A stretch of DNA of 64,000 bases from Yarrowia lipolytica. Lineage: Eukaryota > Ascomycota > Dipodascomycetes > Dipodascales. Location: NCBI RefSeq assembly GCF_001761485.1, contig NC_090774.1:2170001-2234000 (forward strand). The letters are read 5' to 3'. The first letter of the stretch is position 1; each line of letters begins with the position of its first letter. Positions 1 through 12,737 of this stretch are shown in pieces. The notes beneath the pieces are model-generated. The model saw only the letters and a program-made list of their open reading frames with translations. It made no database searches and had not been told where the DNA came from. The position numbers and the translations under genes were made by a program.

Positions 1-519
1 TCGAGCTCGGAAAAACTCGAAAAAAGTAGTAACAAGTGGTTTTTTTTTGAGGGGATTTGCGTGATAGCTCACGTGAGGGAAATGTGGCAGATGTCCACCG
101 GGCGATAGCAACAGGCAGACATCAATACATATGTCATGTGACTCTTCACTTCACCACGTGACAGAAATTGCTCTGCTCGAAGACGCAACTGCATGGAAGC
201 ATCGGTGCTAATTATAGAAGAAGGGAGATGAAACGGTAATGGCAAGATTAACAAAGGGTGAAGAAAGTTATTATAAAAGTCTAATGTTCCAGTGAGAAAG
301 TCTAATAATTTGGGTGGTAAAAGTTTAATATTTGTGTGGTAAAGTCTAAAATTGTAAGGTCTAAAAAAGTGTGAAAGGTTAAAATTTTGTGGGCAAATTT
401 TTTCACAGACGAGACATAGATGCGTTATCTATGACAGCCACACGGTCGGGTTGGGGTTCGGAAGCCCACCAGTTTGACAAGGTATTTGGGCAATGCAGAA
501 TGGCAAATGGCAATGAAAA

Positions 520-790
520 TAAAAAAAATTGAAAATGGAAGTGGAAAATTAAATTTTGTGAGTGAGACAATTAATTAGGAAATTATTGTATTTGATTAAT
601 TTGGTAGATTATTATAATGATTTATTATTTGGATGATTTAAGATGAATTTGGATGATATTTGGAGTTATATTTTTTCTATATGTTTTCTATTTTATTATT
701 TTCTAATTTTCTATTATTTTCCATTTTTATTATTTTCTATTCTATTTATCTTAATCTTCTTTAGTAATAAATAATCATCAATTGTAGCAA
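520..790. other. AT-rich block with short dyads
   Basis: This stretch is strongly AT-rich against a roughly balanced surround, with runs of TTATTAT, TTTTCTA and the palindrome AATTAATT near 571. Y. lipolytica replication origins and centromeres are known to include short AT-rich cores with imperfect dyad symmetry, so this is one candidate. I have no functional evidence; it could be a simple AT-rich spacer. Confidence 0.3.
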
Positions 791-1735
791 CCAACAATCG
801 CGACATACGCCATAGCAACCCAGATTAGATAAGAGCCCATTCCACCGCCGCCACGCCACAGTCCACCGCACGGCTTATCTCTAAACTTGCTACGGCATGA
901 CTCAGGTACGAGTATCGTCGAGTACATACAGTGGGCTGCCGAGCGGCGTTTTTCGGTAGCGACGCGTCGAGAGTTTGGAGCTAGAAAAATTTGTGCATGT
1001 GCGAGGCAAGGTAGATCAGAGAGTGGGGTTGAAATACGTGTGGATGGTCCTTGAAGACGGTCGTAGACGGTCGTTCAGCATTGTTATAGGGTATGGAAGA
1101 TGGTTGTAGACGATGCCTGAACATTGTTGCAGGACAAGTTCCACATTGCTCTAGACAGTACAGCATCTAGAGCTCGCTGAGGGGATCAAATGGAGAAATG
1201 TCCGCGATCGATTCCGCCGGAACCACTGCATCATTTGAGACACCCCCACATCCGATAGCACGGTATGAGTTGGCACTGAGTTAGTACTGAGCGGTACTGA
1301 GTTGGTACCGGGTTTGCATTGGCGTGACCTGGGGATCTACTTGCAGCAGGTGGTTTGTGGTTTTTTGGTATGGTAGTAGTAGTCTTAATCAGAGTGGAAG
1401 CGGTGATCTCAGACCAAGGTTAGTAGACCGGATTTGACCCTCTTATGAACGTATTACTTGACGTATTGTTGACGTATTGTTTAAACAAGTTATAGTACTA
1501 CTTGTAGTCGTATCACACTCGTCGTCCTCGTTGTCACTATCATGATCTTGCCATTATCATGGTCTTGCCATCGCACTAGCCTCTCGCACTTGCTTGTCCC
1601 ACCCTTGGCGAGGAAGGACATCTTCCACCAACGCTGTAAACCTCTAAAAAGACCCACGGAACCTCGCGACATGTTCATTGGACTTTGAAGGGTTCGTCTA
1701 TGAAGATCCTTACACACTCGTACGTTACCTCATCT

Positions 1736-2017
1736 TCAGAGACCAAGATGACGATATACCCGCGGAACTATACTCAGAAATTGTGTCTGTCTATACTCAG
1801 TAGAAAAATAGCCCCCAGCAGCGTTCATTTGTATTCTCAATTGCCAAATAAATGCGACATTTGGAAAAATCGAACCCGCGTCCTGACATCCATTGATGCA
1901 GCTAAAAATGACCCAGATTGGTCCGCCGAGAAGTCCCCGACAAGTAACAGCTGCTTCCAGTAGTGGATATTTGTCAATTCTCTTCGGATCCTTCTCCCCA
2001 TCGTTCACATGACTCAT
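1736..2017 (-). CDS. Possible small ORF, 93 codons, unrecognised
   Basis: This ATG-started frame begins MSHVNDGEKDPK, with a mildly hydrophobic middle section (GGPIWVIFSCING), and resembles no family I know. An overlapping frame is open on the other strand. There is no clear promoter. It is more likely chance than a gene, but it is one of the few frames in the left desert that is not low-complexity. Confidence 0.15.
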   Translation of the reverse strand: MSHVNDGEKDPKRIDKYPLLEAAVTCRGLLGGPIWVIFSCINGCQDAGSIFPNVAFIWQLRIQMNAAGGYFSTEYRQTQFLSIVPRVYRHLGL

Positions 2018-3238
2018 TCACGCAATCTTGCTACTTGTAGCTTCAATTACCCCTTTTGCTTTTCCCGCCTTTACGCGCTCTTTTTGCCATTCAGCTTGTT
2101 TGAACTTCACTTGTTTGAAAACCACCTTGTGCCAGACATGCCATCTTCTGATTTGCCAGCCGGAAACTCTTGTTTGGACCTAATTACCCGAGCAACCAAT
2201 TTTTTTATGTTTTTTCCCGTTTTTTTGTCTTTTTTTTGTTTTTTTTTGTTTTTAGTTTTTGTTGACTGTTTTAACGTTTAATTGAGTCATTTATATGAGT
2301 CACCCGGAGTCATACGAGTCATACCAGACCCTTACAAACTCTGCTGAATACGGCAACTACGGCCCCAGAGAGTTTTCTGGGGTGTTTATCGGAGTGTCAA
2401 GAGGAGCTTGCCCCACCCGGCGATTGGATTGATGCTCTGGATCGGCTTTGGGGCGGTGTGTTTGGGTGATGTGAGTAGTATATAGCAGTCAAAGAGTGGA
2501 TACGAGTTGGGGAGCGAATAAAACGTGTCAGTGAACCAAAGTGAGTCAATCAGAAAGACTGTGAGCAAGTAAATCAGAAATACTGTGAGCAATTTGCCTG
2601 GTCTTGAAGGTTCACCGATGGTTTCGGTAATGGTCAAACAGGGCGTGCGTACTGTATGGGATTGTATTTGGCCAGTATAGAAGGAAAGAGATGAGTTGAG
2701 GGCAACAGGAGTTCAAAGGGGGTCCAAGAAACCTCTCCAAGGTCCCTCAAAAGTTTCAAACTTCCCAAAGTCCCCCGATGCCCCGATGCTCCCAAACCCC
2801 TGAACCAGACTCCCGAACCCCCAGACTCCCGAAGCCAGGATATCTACTCGCGGCGTGGATCTTGGGAAGAGACGCTCGGGTCTCGAACGGCCTACAGACT
2901 TTGTTGCAAGTTGGCCAACGATATCTAACCTTTTTTGAAATGTCTCAATAATCGACCTTTCCACCCTAGAATCAAAAAAAGCAAAGAAGCACACATTTCA
3001 CTTTCCGAAAAAGCGAGATAGCGGGCAGCGGGCTAAATGCGCATTGGCGATACTTGTTGCCGTACTCTATTCTCAGATTTCCTTTGTCTGTTTCCACAAT
3101 TGCTTCTTTCAGAGGGCACAGGGTATGGAGTGGTTGGAGTAGAAGTAGTCTTGGAGTAGAGAGCGTATAGAATACATATTGTATCGCCAGTACCACCAGA
3201 AGTATCGCTAGAACCACCGTGAGATCCAGCCGTCCGTC

Positions 3239-3264
3239 GCCACCACCACCACCACCACCACCAC
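3239..3264. repeat. CAC/GTG trinucleotide microsatellite
   Basis: About eight to nine consecutive CAC units (CCA register) in non-coding DNA. It produces spurious poly-Pro and poly-Trp frames on the two strands. Confidence 0.9.
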
Positions 3265-4511
3265 AATACCTCTGGATGTGGTTCCGCGCCATTTTGCTCA
3301 TCAATAAACTCCACGGTGGTATAGTCGGCGGGCCAGAACTCAGCGACAGAAACACGCAGAGTTCTGTTGAGCGTCAGGAATGCCTAAAGGTGTCGAGATG
3401 TGCACCTTGGCGATCGTACGTCGTTTCTGCGCATCGTAGACTTTTCTAATCAGATCAACCGGTCTAGAGTTGATAGAAAAGATGGAAAAGATGGATAAGA
3501 TGGATAACGGTCCGAATCGATTGGGGGACCCGGGTAGAAGTCGTGACCATGTTCCATGAGGTACTTCACCAGTTGAAGGAAATATAATGAGACCACGGGA
3601 GACCGTGAATGACTTGGAAGACTGTGAATGGCTTGCAAGACCGTGAATGATCAACTATACATTCCATATGAAGCAGTTATTTCAAAAAAAAGACAAATTC
3701 AGACGAAGGAGCATCTCAAACGTACATCAGACTAATGTATAGGACCGGCTGTCAAGTACACTAATCATTAGTCAGATTGGTCAAGCACTTGTACTCATAC
3801 TGTGCCACTCATACTAACATTGGTCAGAAAAAAACGGACTAAAAAGAAATTTCCACTCCATTGTGTTACCAGAGAAGAAAAATATCCCCTTGGATCTCCA
3901 ATATCTGGAACACTCGTCGACTTGAGTTGAGCCAATGTAGGATTATCATAAATGTACCAATACTATAGGGCGGCCTACGTTGAGTATATAGGCGGTTAAG
4001 GGGTGGAAAAATTGCTCAAACATGTTGGAAACCGTCCATAATGGAAAACGTCCATAATATCTTTGTCAAAACCACCATTGGCACGTTTCAGGTCTTTTTA
4101 GGCGGTTCTAGCGTGTAAAACCGCTGCTAGCGTGTAAAATCACTGCCATTGTCGCTAAAAAAAGTGGGGGTCATGTTTCCGCAACACATCCAATCCGGAC
4201 CACCCCAAGGTCACATGACCCGGTCTGCACCTGTTTGTTTCTTCCCCCTGTCCATCTTTTATTAGGTCGGCGACAATTGCCAAAACGGGCGATTTTTCAT
4301 TTCTTTTTTTTGTGGGGTGGACAGCAGCTATATCGAGGCAGTTCCAGAGTTGTCTGGACCGGCTTGCGTCCGTATTGGCCTTCTGACGAGCTATTCGCGT
4401 CGCAGGTTTGGATCTAAGCATGGTGATCGACAGTGGTCACCATGGCGCCATTCTGGGCAGGCAGCCAGAAAGATCAACGGGAATGGAAGACGCGGCCCAG
4501 GAATGTATCTG

Positions 4512-4607
4512 TAGTTTTTGAATGTTTTGATAGTTTTTGAATGTCTTGATAGTTTTTGAATGTCTGATAGTTTTTTGAATTTTGATATTTTTTGAATGAG
4601 TCTTTAG
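4512..4607. repeat. 19-bp tandem repeat, about five copies
   Basis: The unit is close to TAGTTTTTGAATGTCTTGA. The first two copies are nearly identical (4512-4530 and 4531-4549) and the copies decay rightwards. The spurious minus-strand frame through it is Lys/Asn/Gln-rich. Confidence 0.85.
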
Positions 4608-5226
4608 TTGGGGAATATGGCTGTCTTTCCAACCGGTCGATGGAGCCCGTTCTCGGCATTCCACAGTCGAGTCCATCTTCTCCAGCCACTTTCTGGATCT
4701 CTATCGCCATTAGTCGTTGCTCTCAGACGACCAGGGGTTGACGATTCACGTCTACGAACCCCAGAGTCGATGACTCGCGTCTGAGAAAGCCATAATTGAC
4801 CATTCAGAAAGCCTTAGTGGATTCACGTCTACAGACACATGTTCGATTGATTTTCTGCTGGTTTTGGCCTTGACATTGGGCCATTCACCGCACAATGGAC
4901 CGATTTCTCTTGGTACTCATTCGTACCGGTACCCATAAAAAGGGACACATTTTGACTGACCAAGAGCCGTCTGTGACAGTTAAACTCATTCGGTAGAAAT
5001 GGCCTGATCAGACCAGACCAGAAGGAGGGCTCTCGAGCAAGGCATTCCGGGCTCCGGATCGGGGCTTAGGGAATGAATTGGGCATATGCAAACCTCCTTT
5101 GCACTTGCTTACATACCGTTGTCTGAAAAGAGGGATCAGAAAAACAGCAAACCCATGATCCGTCATCTATAGTTGAGCACGTGTCGCAGGAGGCGGCATC
5201 GAGCGGCGCCTGACAGTCTCTAGATG

Positions 5227-5270
5227 AAGAAAAAAAACCAAAAAAAAAAAAAAAAACCAAAAAAAAAACA
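5227..5270. repeat. A-rich homopolymer tract
   Basis: Three runs of A (the longest about 16) separated by CC. This may be a nucleosome-excluding stretch; no gene start lies beside it. Confidence 0.85.
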
Positions 5271-5444
5271 GGTCGATATCGATAAGTAGACCTCAAATGC
5301 TGTGCTCTCTCCGGCCACCAACCGCGCCCTAACTCCCTTCCTCACTCCCCGATAAGTGCAGATTGCCTGCTCGAATCATATACGCGCGTGCGCGCAGCAC
5401 ATGCAGCAACTACTGTAGGTAGGGCAGTGTAGTGGATGGTAGTG

Positions 5445-5518
5445 ATGAGCGATGGTGCGATGTTGCGATGGTGCGATGATGCGATGGTGCTAATGATCCG
5501 ATGATGTGATGAAGCGAT
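5445..5518. repeat. Degenerate GATGGTGC-type repeat
   Basis: Eight to ten imperfect copies of an 8-9 bp unit (GATGGTGC, GATGTTGC, GATGATGC and similar). It lies in non-coding sequence. Confidence 0.75.
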
Positions 5519-8500
5519 AGTTCCACCTCCCTCGGTCCTTCCGACTCCTCCCACGGCCACCCCAACTTCACCTCCCCACTTCCCACTCCTGTGGTCCCTG
5601 TCGCATCTCCATTAAAGCTTTTCGCTTTGACTTTTTGTAATTTTTTTTTTTCATGTCAACTTTTTTTCGGAATAAAAAGTAAAAAAATCACACAAAATGG
5701 GACAACCGGGGTAGGGATAGAGCCCCGAAAAATCCAGCCTCAAAATCCGACGCCGGGAAAAAACAGTCACGTGAAGGTCTCACGCCCCTCTCCGAGCCGT
5801 CTCCAGAACCCCCAGCACCCCCAAACTCCCCGTCCCCTCGGCTGTCTGCGAAAAGTGCCGCTTAGGGTTTCAAATGCATGTCTTTCAAAATGCATGTCTT
5901 AGATACACCATCCGCTAACCTGAAGGGGGGTTCATGTTTCGGATGTGGATTTGGGAGGATTTGGGGGTGGAAAATGAGAGTGGAAAAATGGAGTGGAAAA
6001 CAGGGGAGATTTTGTCGACAAAGGGAACTTCCAGATGTCCTCCACGACGCCTCTTGTCCTTCTGCTTCTGCCCCCCCACCCCGTTACCCTCCTTTCAACC
6101 CCCTCGTATATGCACATGTCCGCCTTATTTAACGTTTGCAATCCACCACAATCCTATTGTATGGCCACATTGTTCGCATGCAGCCAGCGCCGCAAAATAG
6201 GGTTGGGTAATATCTCCATGTAGCAGGGTGGCCGAAACCGGGCAAAGACGGTGCAAAACGTCCCTGGGGGCGTCGGGCGCGGCGTTGCGGGATCGCCGCG
6301 GGGTCGTGGGGCGCCGCGGCCGGATATTTGCGGTCACGTGACGTCTTTCCTCGGTCCCGCGGCCCGTTCCGCTCTCACAGTCTTTTTCAAACCATCTGTT
6401 GGGGGTAGAGAGGTAGAGATGGGGGAGGGGGAAGAGATGGGGGGAGGCAAGAGGAGGGACGAGGAGGGAAGCACCACTTGAAGTTGGGGTTGGTGGCTCA
6501 GACGTTGGTCTGTGACTGTTGGTTTCTGGTCTCCTCCTCCGACGGTCTTCTCCTCTCCTCCCTCGTCACACGTTTATGCGGGTCAACAACGGAAGTCCAA
6601 AAGAGGTAGAACGGAAGCAAACTCTGGAGAGAAGGTAGCGGCGCCCCCAGTGCGGGTGCTCGTACTGTACTTGTCTTCGCATTGTTTGTGGGCTCGTCAA
6701 GTCCGAGCTCCTTGCTCAACAGAGGTGAGGTGGTGAGGAGAAGAAGAGGTGAACAAGGTGAAGAGGAGGAGACGAGAGCAGGTGAAGAGCAGGTGAAGAG
6801 TATACGGCAATCTCGAGATAGTGAGTATGATGTGATTGAGAAGGGGATGTGATTGAGATGGAGACGGAGATGGAGATGGTTTGAGGAAAACGGTTGGGGA
6901 CTGTTGGAGAAATTCGCTGGGGAGGAGATGGGGTTTTTATGAGAATAATGCGGTGCTGAGATGGTATAGAGTGTGTGCATTAGCCTGGCCATCTGCTCGA
7001 GTTGACGATGGTACGATTACAAGTACGATAGACCGACTGACTTGTTCGTACGGCTACGTAGCTGGATCTGGGGGGACACAAAAAGACACGACAGTGGTAT
7101 ACTGTGTCCAAGTGTTCTTCCCGGGGGGTTCTGCCGTGTCTATGCTGTCGTCTGGGTCTGTCTAGTGTTTCTGAGGGAGTCAAAATCACACTACAACTGA
7201 CTATTACCATGTCTCTTACTATCTATCTAGTCCGTCTGTAACAGCAACATGACCATCACGTCTCCACCACCTCATCACCGCCTCACCACCGCCTCACAAC
7301 CACCTCAACACCTCCTCCATTACAGTTATGGAGCTTGCGCCACAGGGTTCATGTGATTGGTGTGGGCAGAGTGGTGTGATGGAGACGGCGAGGCGACCCA
7401 CGAGCAGCCCAGCACCGCAAAGAGACATGTTCGCCAACAGACAGCGTTTCTACCGCCTGAAACTGGGCGCCCTGACCCCCACGCACATACTGCATATCCA
7501 CGCACACACCCCTATGTTTCCCACTGGCGTCAATGTCTCAGTTGGCCGGTGCATGTCGTCCATTGCTGGGGGCAGAGAGGTGTGAAAACGGCGGCAATGT
7601 CGACACAGATGCGGACGCAGATGTAAACGGAGTCACGGGCCGAGATTCCGATCGCCCTCGTCCTCCCCTCCGCGGTCCTGGTCACATTTCAGGGCTCAGT
7701 GGTTGTCGAGTGGTTGTCGAGTGAGAATGGGACGGAGTGCGAATGAGACTGTTTAGAAATACTGCTTGTTTGCTTCCTACTGTCTCCGTCTTCTCGTCGC
7801 CCATCGCCCGTCACCCATCGCCATCGCCATTGCCTCCAATGACCAGTCCGCAACACGTACTAACCCAGAAATGGTCACAGAGCCGCAAGATGCTCAATTG
7901 AGAGTAAGAAACCGGCACCAAACGTCGCCGACAAGCCGCAAGAGCCAACAATGGACTCTGCTGGACTGACGGCCCCAGTTCGGTCCAAGCATACTACCGA
8001 CTGTTTCCATACGATACATTCCGACAACACCATAGACCGGAGAAGGAGACCAGAAACAACAATACCCAGTTGATACCAACCAGAGCCTCAGATACCCAGG
8101 GTCTTGGAGACTCGTGTGATTGTTGTTTATACCTGTTTTTATACCTGTTTTGAGACCAAATGGGGATATTGTGATGATTGGCCCTGGTGTATTGCCACAC
8201 TGGTGGTATTATCGTCGGGTGGAGGAAAGTGGAGGGGGGAGGAGGAGGGTTATCGGTAAAGGAAGGTATTTCTGTGACTTCAACTGCACTGCTGTTTCCA
8301 TCGACTGCTCGCTTGCCGGATCAACTGCTGACGTTCAGAGGCTGATTACTAATCTACTTTTTGACATGTGTGCCCGGCATCGGTGCGTCTAAAGACAATC
8401 CAGGGACAATCTGAAGGCTCTAGGGACACTGCATGAGGCGGATACCTTCTCTGGGTGTCGTCTGGAGCCGTTTCGGTGGCTGTTTTTCTCATGTGGCCTT

Positions 8501-10710
8501 ACAGTCCTGTACTGTCTTCAGGCTGTTTCCATTCCAGTAACACAGTTTATGGGGTCAATAAAGTCATTGTGAGCTGCTACTGACTCAATTCTTCATGCTA
8601 AAGTGCTGTTTGATGTTGCTGGCGTCTTCTCTCGTTCATTAAGGGTTTTGACAGGTCTGTCTGCTGGCGGGGGGTGAGTTGGGTGATAGCTGCTGTCTAG
8701 TAAGCAAGACTGGCCCACAGGGAGCGGTGGACTTTGAGAGTCTTCACTCTCTAGAACTGGACATGTTGGTCTTGCGTTCAAAAAGCACTGCTGATGTTTC
8801 TGTCCATGTCACTTGCCACTCATGGTACTGCACTAGAAGGTTAAGGACAAGACAGCAGCAGTGACATTGGTTGCGCAGGATAATATCTGCTGTGTGTTGG
8901 TTGAGTTGCTCAACTGCTTGTGACGATGCCTGTCGCATTGACTCCGCCATACTGGCTTACGTGTCAGCATTCTGAGCTACTCCTATACCCATGCAGCCAT
9001 GTGTGGGTGCAGATGTTCATGTTTTTACGACGATCTACGCAAGCGAGAAAAGCAGAAAAAATGGAGACATGTAGCGGACCAGTAGATGATCAAGGGGAGT
9101 GGCATGTCTCTCTGTCTAAGGTTCCTGTTGGAGATATTCTACCGAGGAAGCCTGTCGGGAGTCTGTGGTGGATGTTCCCTGGGGAATAACAGGAGAAGAA
9201 GAAGAGATATGAGTCTGAAATCAATATGAGAATGTTCGTCTGGATGAGCTCTTGATTTTGGTACCTCTCTTGACCCTGACATGTCATCTTTGCACTATTA
9301 TTTGTCTCCAGAAGGAATTTTGGTTTTTTGGGCCAGGTCGAAAAAGCGTGGTATTCCGTTCATTTTTGGGCCGATGATGAATATCTATGTACTAAAACGC
9401 TCATACAGGGACGGTCTTCATCTCTACGGTATTCTGTTGCTACTTTCTTGTCTCCTTCATGTCGTTGTTGTGCCCCTACTGATGGTCAGGAGGAAAGGAG
9501 GATTTTGACGTACTTCCTGAGTCAGCGCAACGGGCCCAGCAGTCTCTATTGGTTGGAGGCTTAGCAGACGAGAGATGGGGGGCTGAAGTGTGCGCAAAAG
9601 TCGAGTTATCACTGATACGATGACACTGTTTCTAAATATAACTACGGAACTCTTTCCCTGAGGAACTACTGCTCCCCCCTCGCTCCTCCTTCTCTGTCTT
9701 CTAGACTCACTTACGACCGGCATGAACATCGTCGTTTGGAGGGAAGCAAATCTACGTCTGAGAAGCTTGGCATGGGCTAAGTTGAGACGCTTGCTGTGTT
9801 TGCAGGTGAGACACTGTGGCATCTCTTGTTGGTTGGTGCCGGTGGTTGCATTAGGACAAACGTCGCCGATCAGTGGTACCACTTTTTTGGGGCTTTGGAG
9901 CTTTTGGGCCTTTGAGCTAGACTTTGGTCCGTCACGTCGTATTAATCTTGGAGATGGACGGTTTCGGTGCATGTCGATCCGGATAGATCTGGCAGAGGCA
10001 GCTTTGGACGATCACGTGAACCCGCTGGGGTCGGCCCTTGTTTGTTTTGACTTGTCTTGTCTTGTCTTGTCTTGTCATGTCATGTCAGTGAGCCAATGGA
10101 CAAGCACGGTGCTTTTATTATACGGCATCTCTGTCTATTGGGTCTCTGAGATGTCTCCTGCAGCTGACGTTGATTTTTGCGTCTGTCCACAGTGCGACGA
10201 GTCGGTTATGAGCTAGTCCGGGTGGTGTACTCGTGCTCGTTGTGCATCTACGACATTGTGGATTTGTACATGTGTCTTGATGGTGACCCCCAATCTTCCC
10301 TCCCCCCACGCTGCTTTTCCCCCCACTGGTGAACTCTTTTGATCCCTTCAGGGATGAAGCAGTTACCCGGCAGGTTAGGCAGCACATCGACAGCGCATGG
10401 AGCATGTCTGGGAGGTGAGGCCCGGTTGTTGAGCCAAGTCTACGGGCTGCGCTGCAAGCTGTGCAAGTTATGCTTACTGGACCTGTGCGCATCGAGCTAT
10501 GCCCACTCTGTCTCACATCCATGATTTAATATCTTGGTGACTTGAAACAGTGTAGGAGAAGTTTAAGCGGTGATGGGGGAGGGTTAACCGAGGTGAGACA
10601 TGTCCAGATGGTCCGGGGGGAGGGACACTTGAGGGATGGAGGCGATTTGTGACGGCGGAGAAATAACTCCGAAAGACCATTCTCCATCTGGGCAGCGACG
10701 ACAGTGAACT

Positions 10711-10750
10711 GGTCTAAACTGGTCTAAACTGGTCTAAACTGGTCTAAACT
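10711..10750. repeat. Perfect 10-bp tandem repeat, four copies
   Basis: Four identical copies of GGTCTAAACT directly abut. A period of exactly 10 places each copy on the same face of the helix. The array lies just before the GACCAAACC array. Confidence 0.95.
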
Positions 10751-10775
10751 AGTGTGCTTGGTTGGTTGGTTCTTC

Positions 10776-10933
10776 AGATCAAAACCAGATCAAAACCAGA
10801 TCGAAACCAGACCAAATTAAGACCAAAACCGAGACCAAACCAAGACCAAAACCGAGACCAAACCGAGACCAAACCGAGACCAAACCGAGACCAAACCAAG
10901 ACCAAACCAAAACCAGACCAAAACCAGACCAAG
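10776..10933. repeat. Strand-asymmetric GACCAAAC minisatellite
   Basis: About 14 units of 10-11 bp, variants of GACCAAACCGA, run for some 158 bp. The plus strand has almost no T and few G. The spurious frames are Lys-Pro-Gln-Asp rich on plus and Val-Trp-Ser-Gly rich on minus. Confidence 0.9.
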
Positions 10934-11539
10934 GACCCTTCCCCTCTCTGAATCATGGAGATCGGCGCTGGCCGTGACATGCTGAGCATGCGCTAAACGT
11001 ACAGCACTTGTACAGTGTACGAAACTATCATGTACTGTTCCTGTGCTCGTACCTGAGACCTCCCACACCATCTGCTAGCTCGTGTTTGTTGCATACAAAG
11101 AGCCAAGCGAAACAGGTGGCTGGATGCAAAGCTACTTGTCAGAGCCAGCCCGTTTGGCCAGTTAGTTTGGATCGGGCTTGATGGGCTCTTTTTTTTAGTG
11201 GGATCTCAGGACTAAATCGCATCTACAGTCTTATTTGCGTCCGTTTGCCTTCCCCTGCCGTCTTACCATTCATCTGCTAGCCGCTGCTACTGTGGCCTCC
11301 CGCTAGTATAGACTAGCGTCTGCGACTCTATCCGGCTACCTAAATTCCGTCCTGTCGACTCGTGATATCACATGGAGGTCTTAGAGGCGCATTGTTAATT
11401 TACCAAGGTTGCATTGTTTTCGGGGGGGAAATTGTCTCTGGGGAACAGCGGAAGCCAGGGATATTTTGCCGCCCATGTGCACATTTTGCGAAATATTTTT
11501 TTGCCAACTTTATCGTGAGTGTGGGAGAGAAGGGGCCAT

Positions 11540-11578
11540 TTGGTGATCTGGTGATTTGGTGATTTGGTGATTTGGTGA
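11540..11578. repeat. 8-bp TGGTGATT repeat
   Basis: About five copies of TGGTGATT with one variant. They are followed directly by a looser run of GGTTAGTGGAGAT units up to about 11650. Confidence 0.85.
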
Positions 11579-11740
11579 GTAGATGTGTTTGGAGTGGTTA
11601 ATGGAGATGGTTAGTGGAGATGGTTAGTGGAGGTTAGTGGAGATGGAAACGGGTCGAAAATGAGTGACTCAACGCATGGGATATGTTTTGAGTCATTCTG
11701 GGCTCATAAAAGGCAATTACCGACTAGTTGACCACTTAAA

Positions 11741-11838
11741 GATTAGTTGAAGATTAGTTGAAGATTAGTTGAAGACCAATCAATTGACAACCACATCACA
11801 AACAGTCCATCAACCAGTCCATCAACCAGTCCATCAAC
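11741..11838. repeat. Two adjacent short arrays
   Basis: First come three copies of the 11-mer GATTAGTTGAA (about 11741-11773). About 30 bp later there are three copies of the 12-mer CAGTCCATCAAC (about 11803-11838). Both are non-coding. Confidence 0.85.
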
Positions 11839-12190
11839 CAACAACCAACTCACCAACCAACCCACAAACCCACAAACTCACCAGATCAACTTTATCGATC
11901 CAACTCCTACAGTAATGAACTCACACCCCTATCCAATCTGTCCATCTGTAGAGTCCCTTATTTGCATCTTATCCCCATTAACCCTTGCTTGCCTTGTTTA
12001 CTTAGTTAACCTTGCAGTCTGTGTCACCTACGATACTCTGTTCCACACCTAATGTGATGAGCGTTGGTTACGATGATAGGATGAGAGGAGCGGCATGGGC
12101 ATGGGGTGAGCTGGGATTGAAGGTCACGTGCGATTCGGTCTAGTCACATGCCGGCGTAATCACGCCCAACCACTCGCACCCAGTCACGAC

Positions 12191-12250
12191 GCTATCACCA
12201 CATTGTCACCACTCTGTCACCATGCTGTCACCCTATCACCACACTATCAC
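12191..12250. repeat. Degenerate TCACCA repeat
   Basis: Imperfect 9-10 bp units built around CTGTCACCA or CTATCACCA, six to seven copies. Confidence 0.7.
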
Positions 12251-12657
12251 ACGCCCAGCCACCACCTCACCAACCGCCTTTCAGCCAGGGTCCGTGCGAG
12301 ACCCTGGCTGTACTGTACTGTGCCAGCATCGCACTGTACAAACCATTTCACAGAGTCTCAGTTCGAACCCTGGGGTGGGCGGGCGATGGGAAGGGCTCGT
12401 CGATCAGGGATGGGCTGCGAGGTTTGTTTTGCAGCGGAGGTTCTTCTTTGCCTCTGCTCCTGTTTTGTGCACGTTGTTGGGTTTCATCGACTTTTTGCTT
12501 TTCCATTTGGGGCTTGGTTTTTCGCTTTGGTTGGGACCACAGGGCCGAGCTTGTGGGATAGGCTCTGGGTTTAGGGGAAGCAGAAAGTTGACAGGGCAAA
12601 AGACAAAGTGCACGGATGAGGGAGAGCAGTAGTAAAAAAACACAAAGGCGACGATAT

Positions 12658-12737
12658 GCACCAAACGCACCCAACGCACCAAACGCACCAAACGCACCAA
12701 ACGCACCAAACGCACCAAACGCACCAAACGCACCAAA
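12658..12737. repeat. 9-bp tandem repeat ACCAAACGC, about nine copies
   Basis: Nearly perfect copies; only the second unit differs (ACCCAACGC). It lies about 460 bp upstream of the Myb-like gene. Because 9 is a multiple of three, each frame through it is a clean tripeptide repeat, which creates misleading ORFs. Confidence 0.95.

Noticed and set aside
1860-1960. tRNA-like signal on the minus strand (GGTTCGATTT)
   Set aside because: The B-box-like word is present, but no acceptor stem, T-stem or A box fits around it.
6498-6992. Minus-strand frame of 164 codons
   Set aside because: Ser/Pro/Leu-rich low complexity from purine-rich DNA, with no family resemblance and no promoter.
9457-10216. Overlapping opposite-strand frames of 171 (minus) and 164 (plus) codons
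   Set aside because: They overlap each other, show no motif and include simple repeat (TTGTC units near 10050). Chance frames are more likely.
12345-12375. B-box-like GTTCGAACCC on the plus strand
   Set aside because: No matching acceptor or anticodon arm upstream; not a tRNA.
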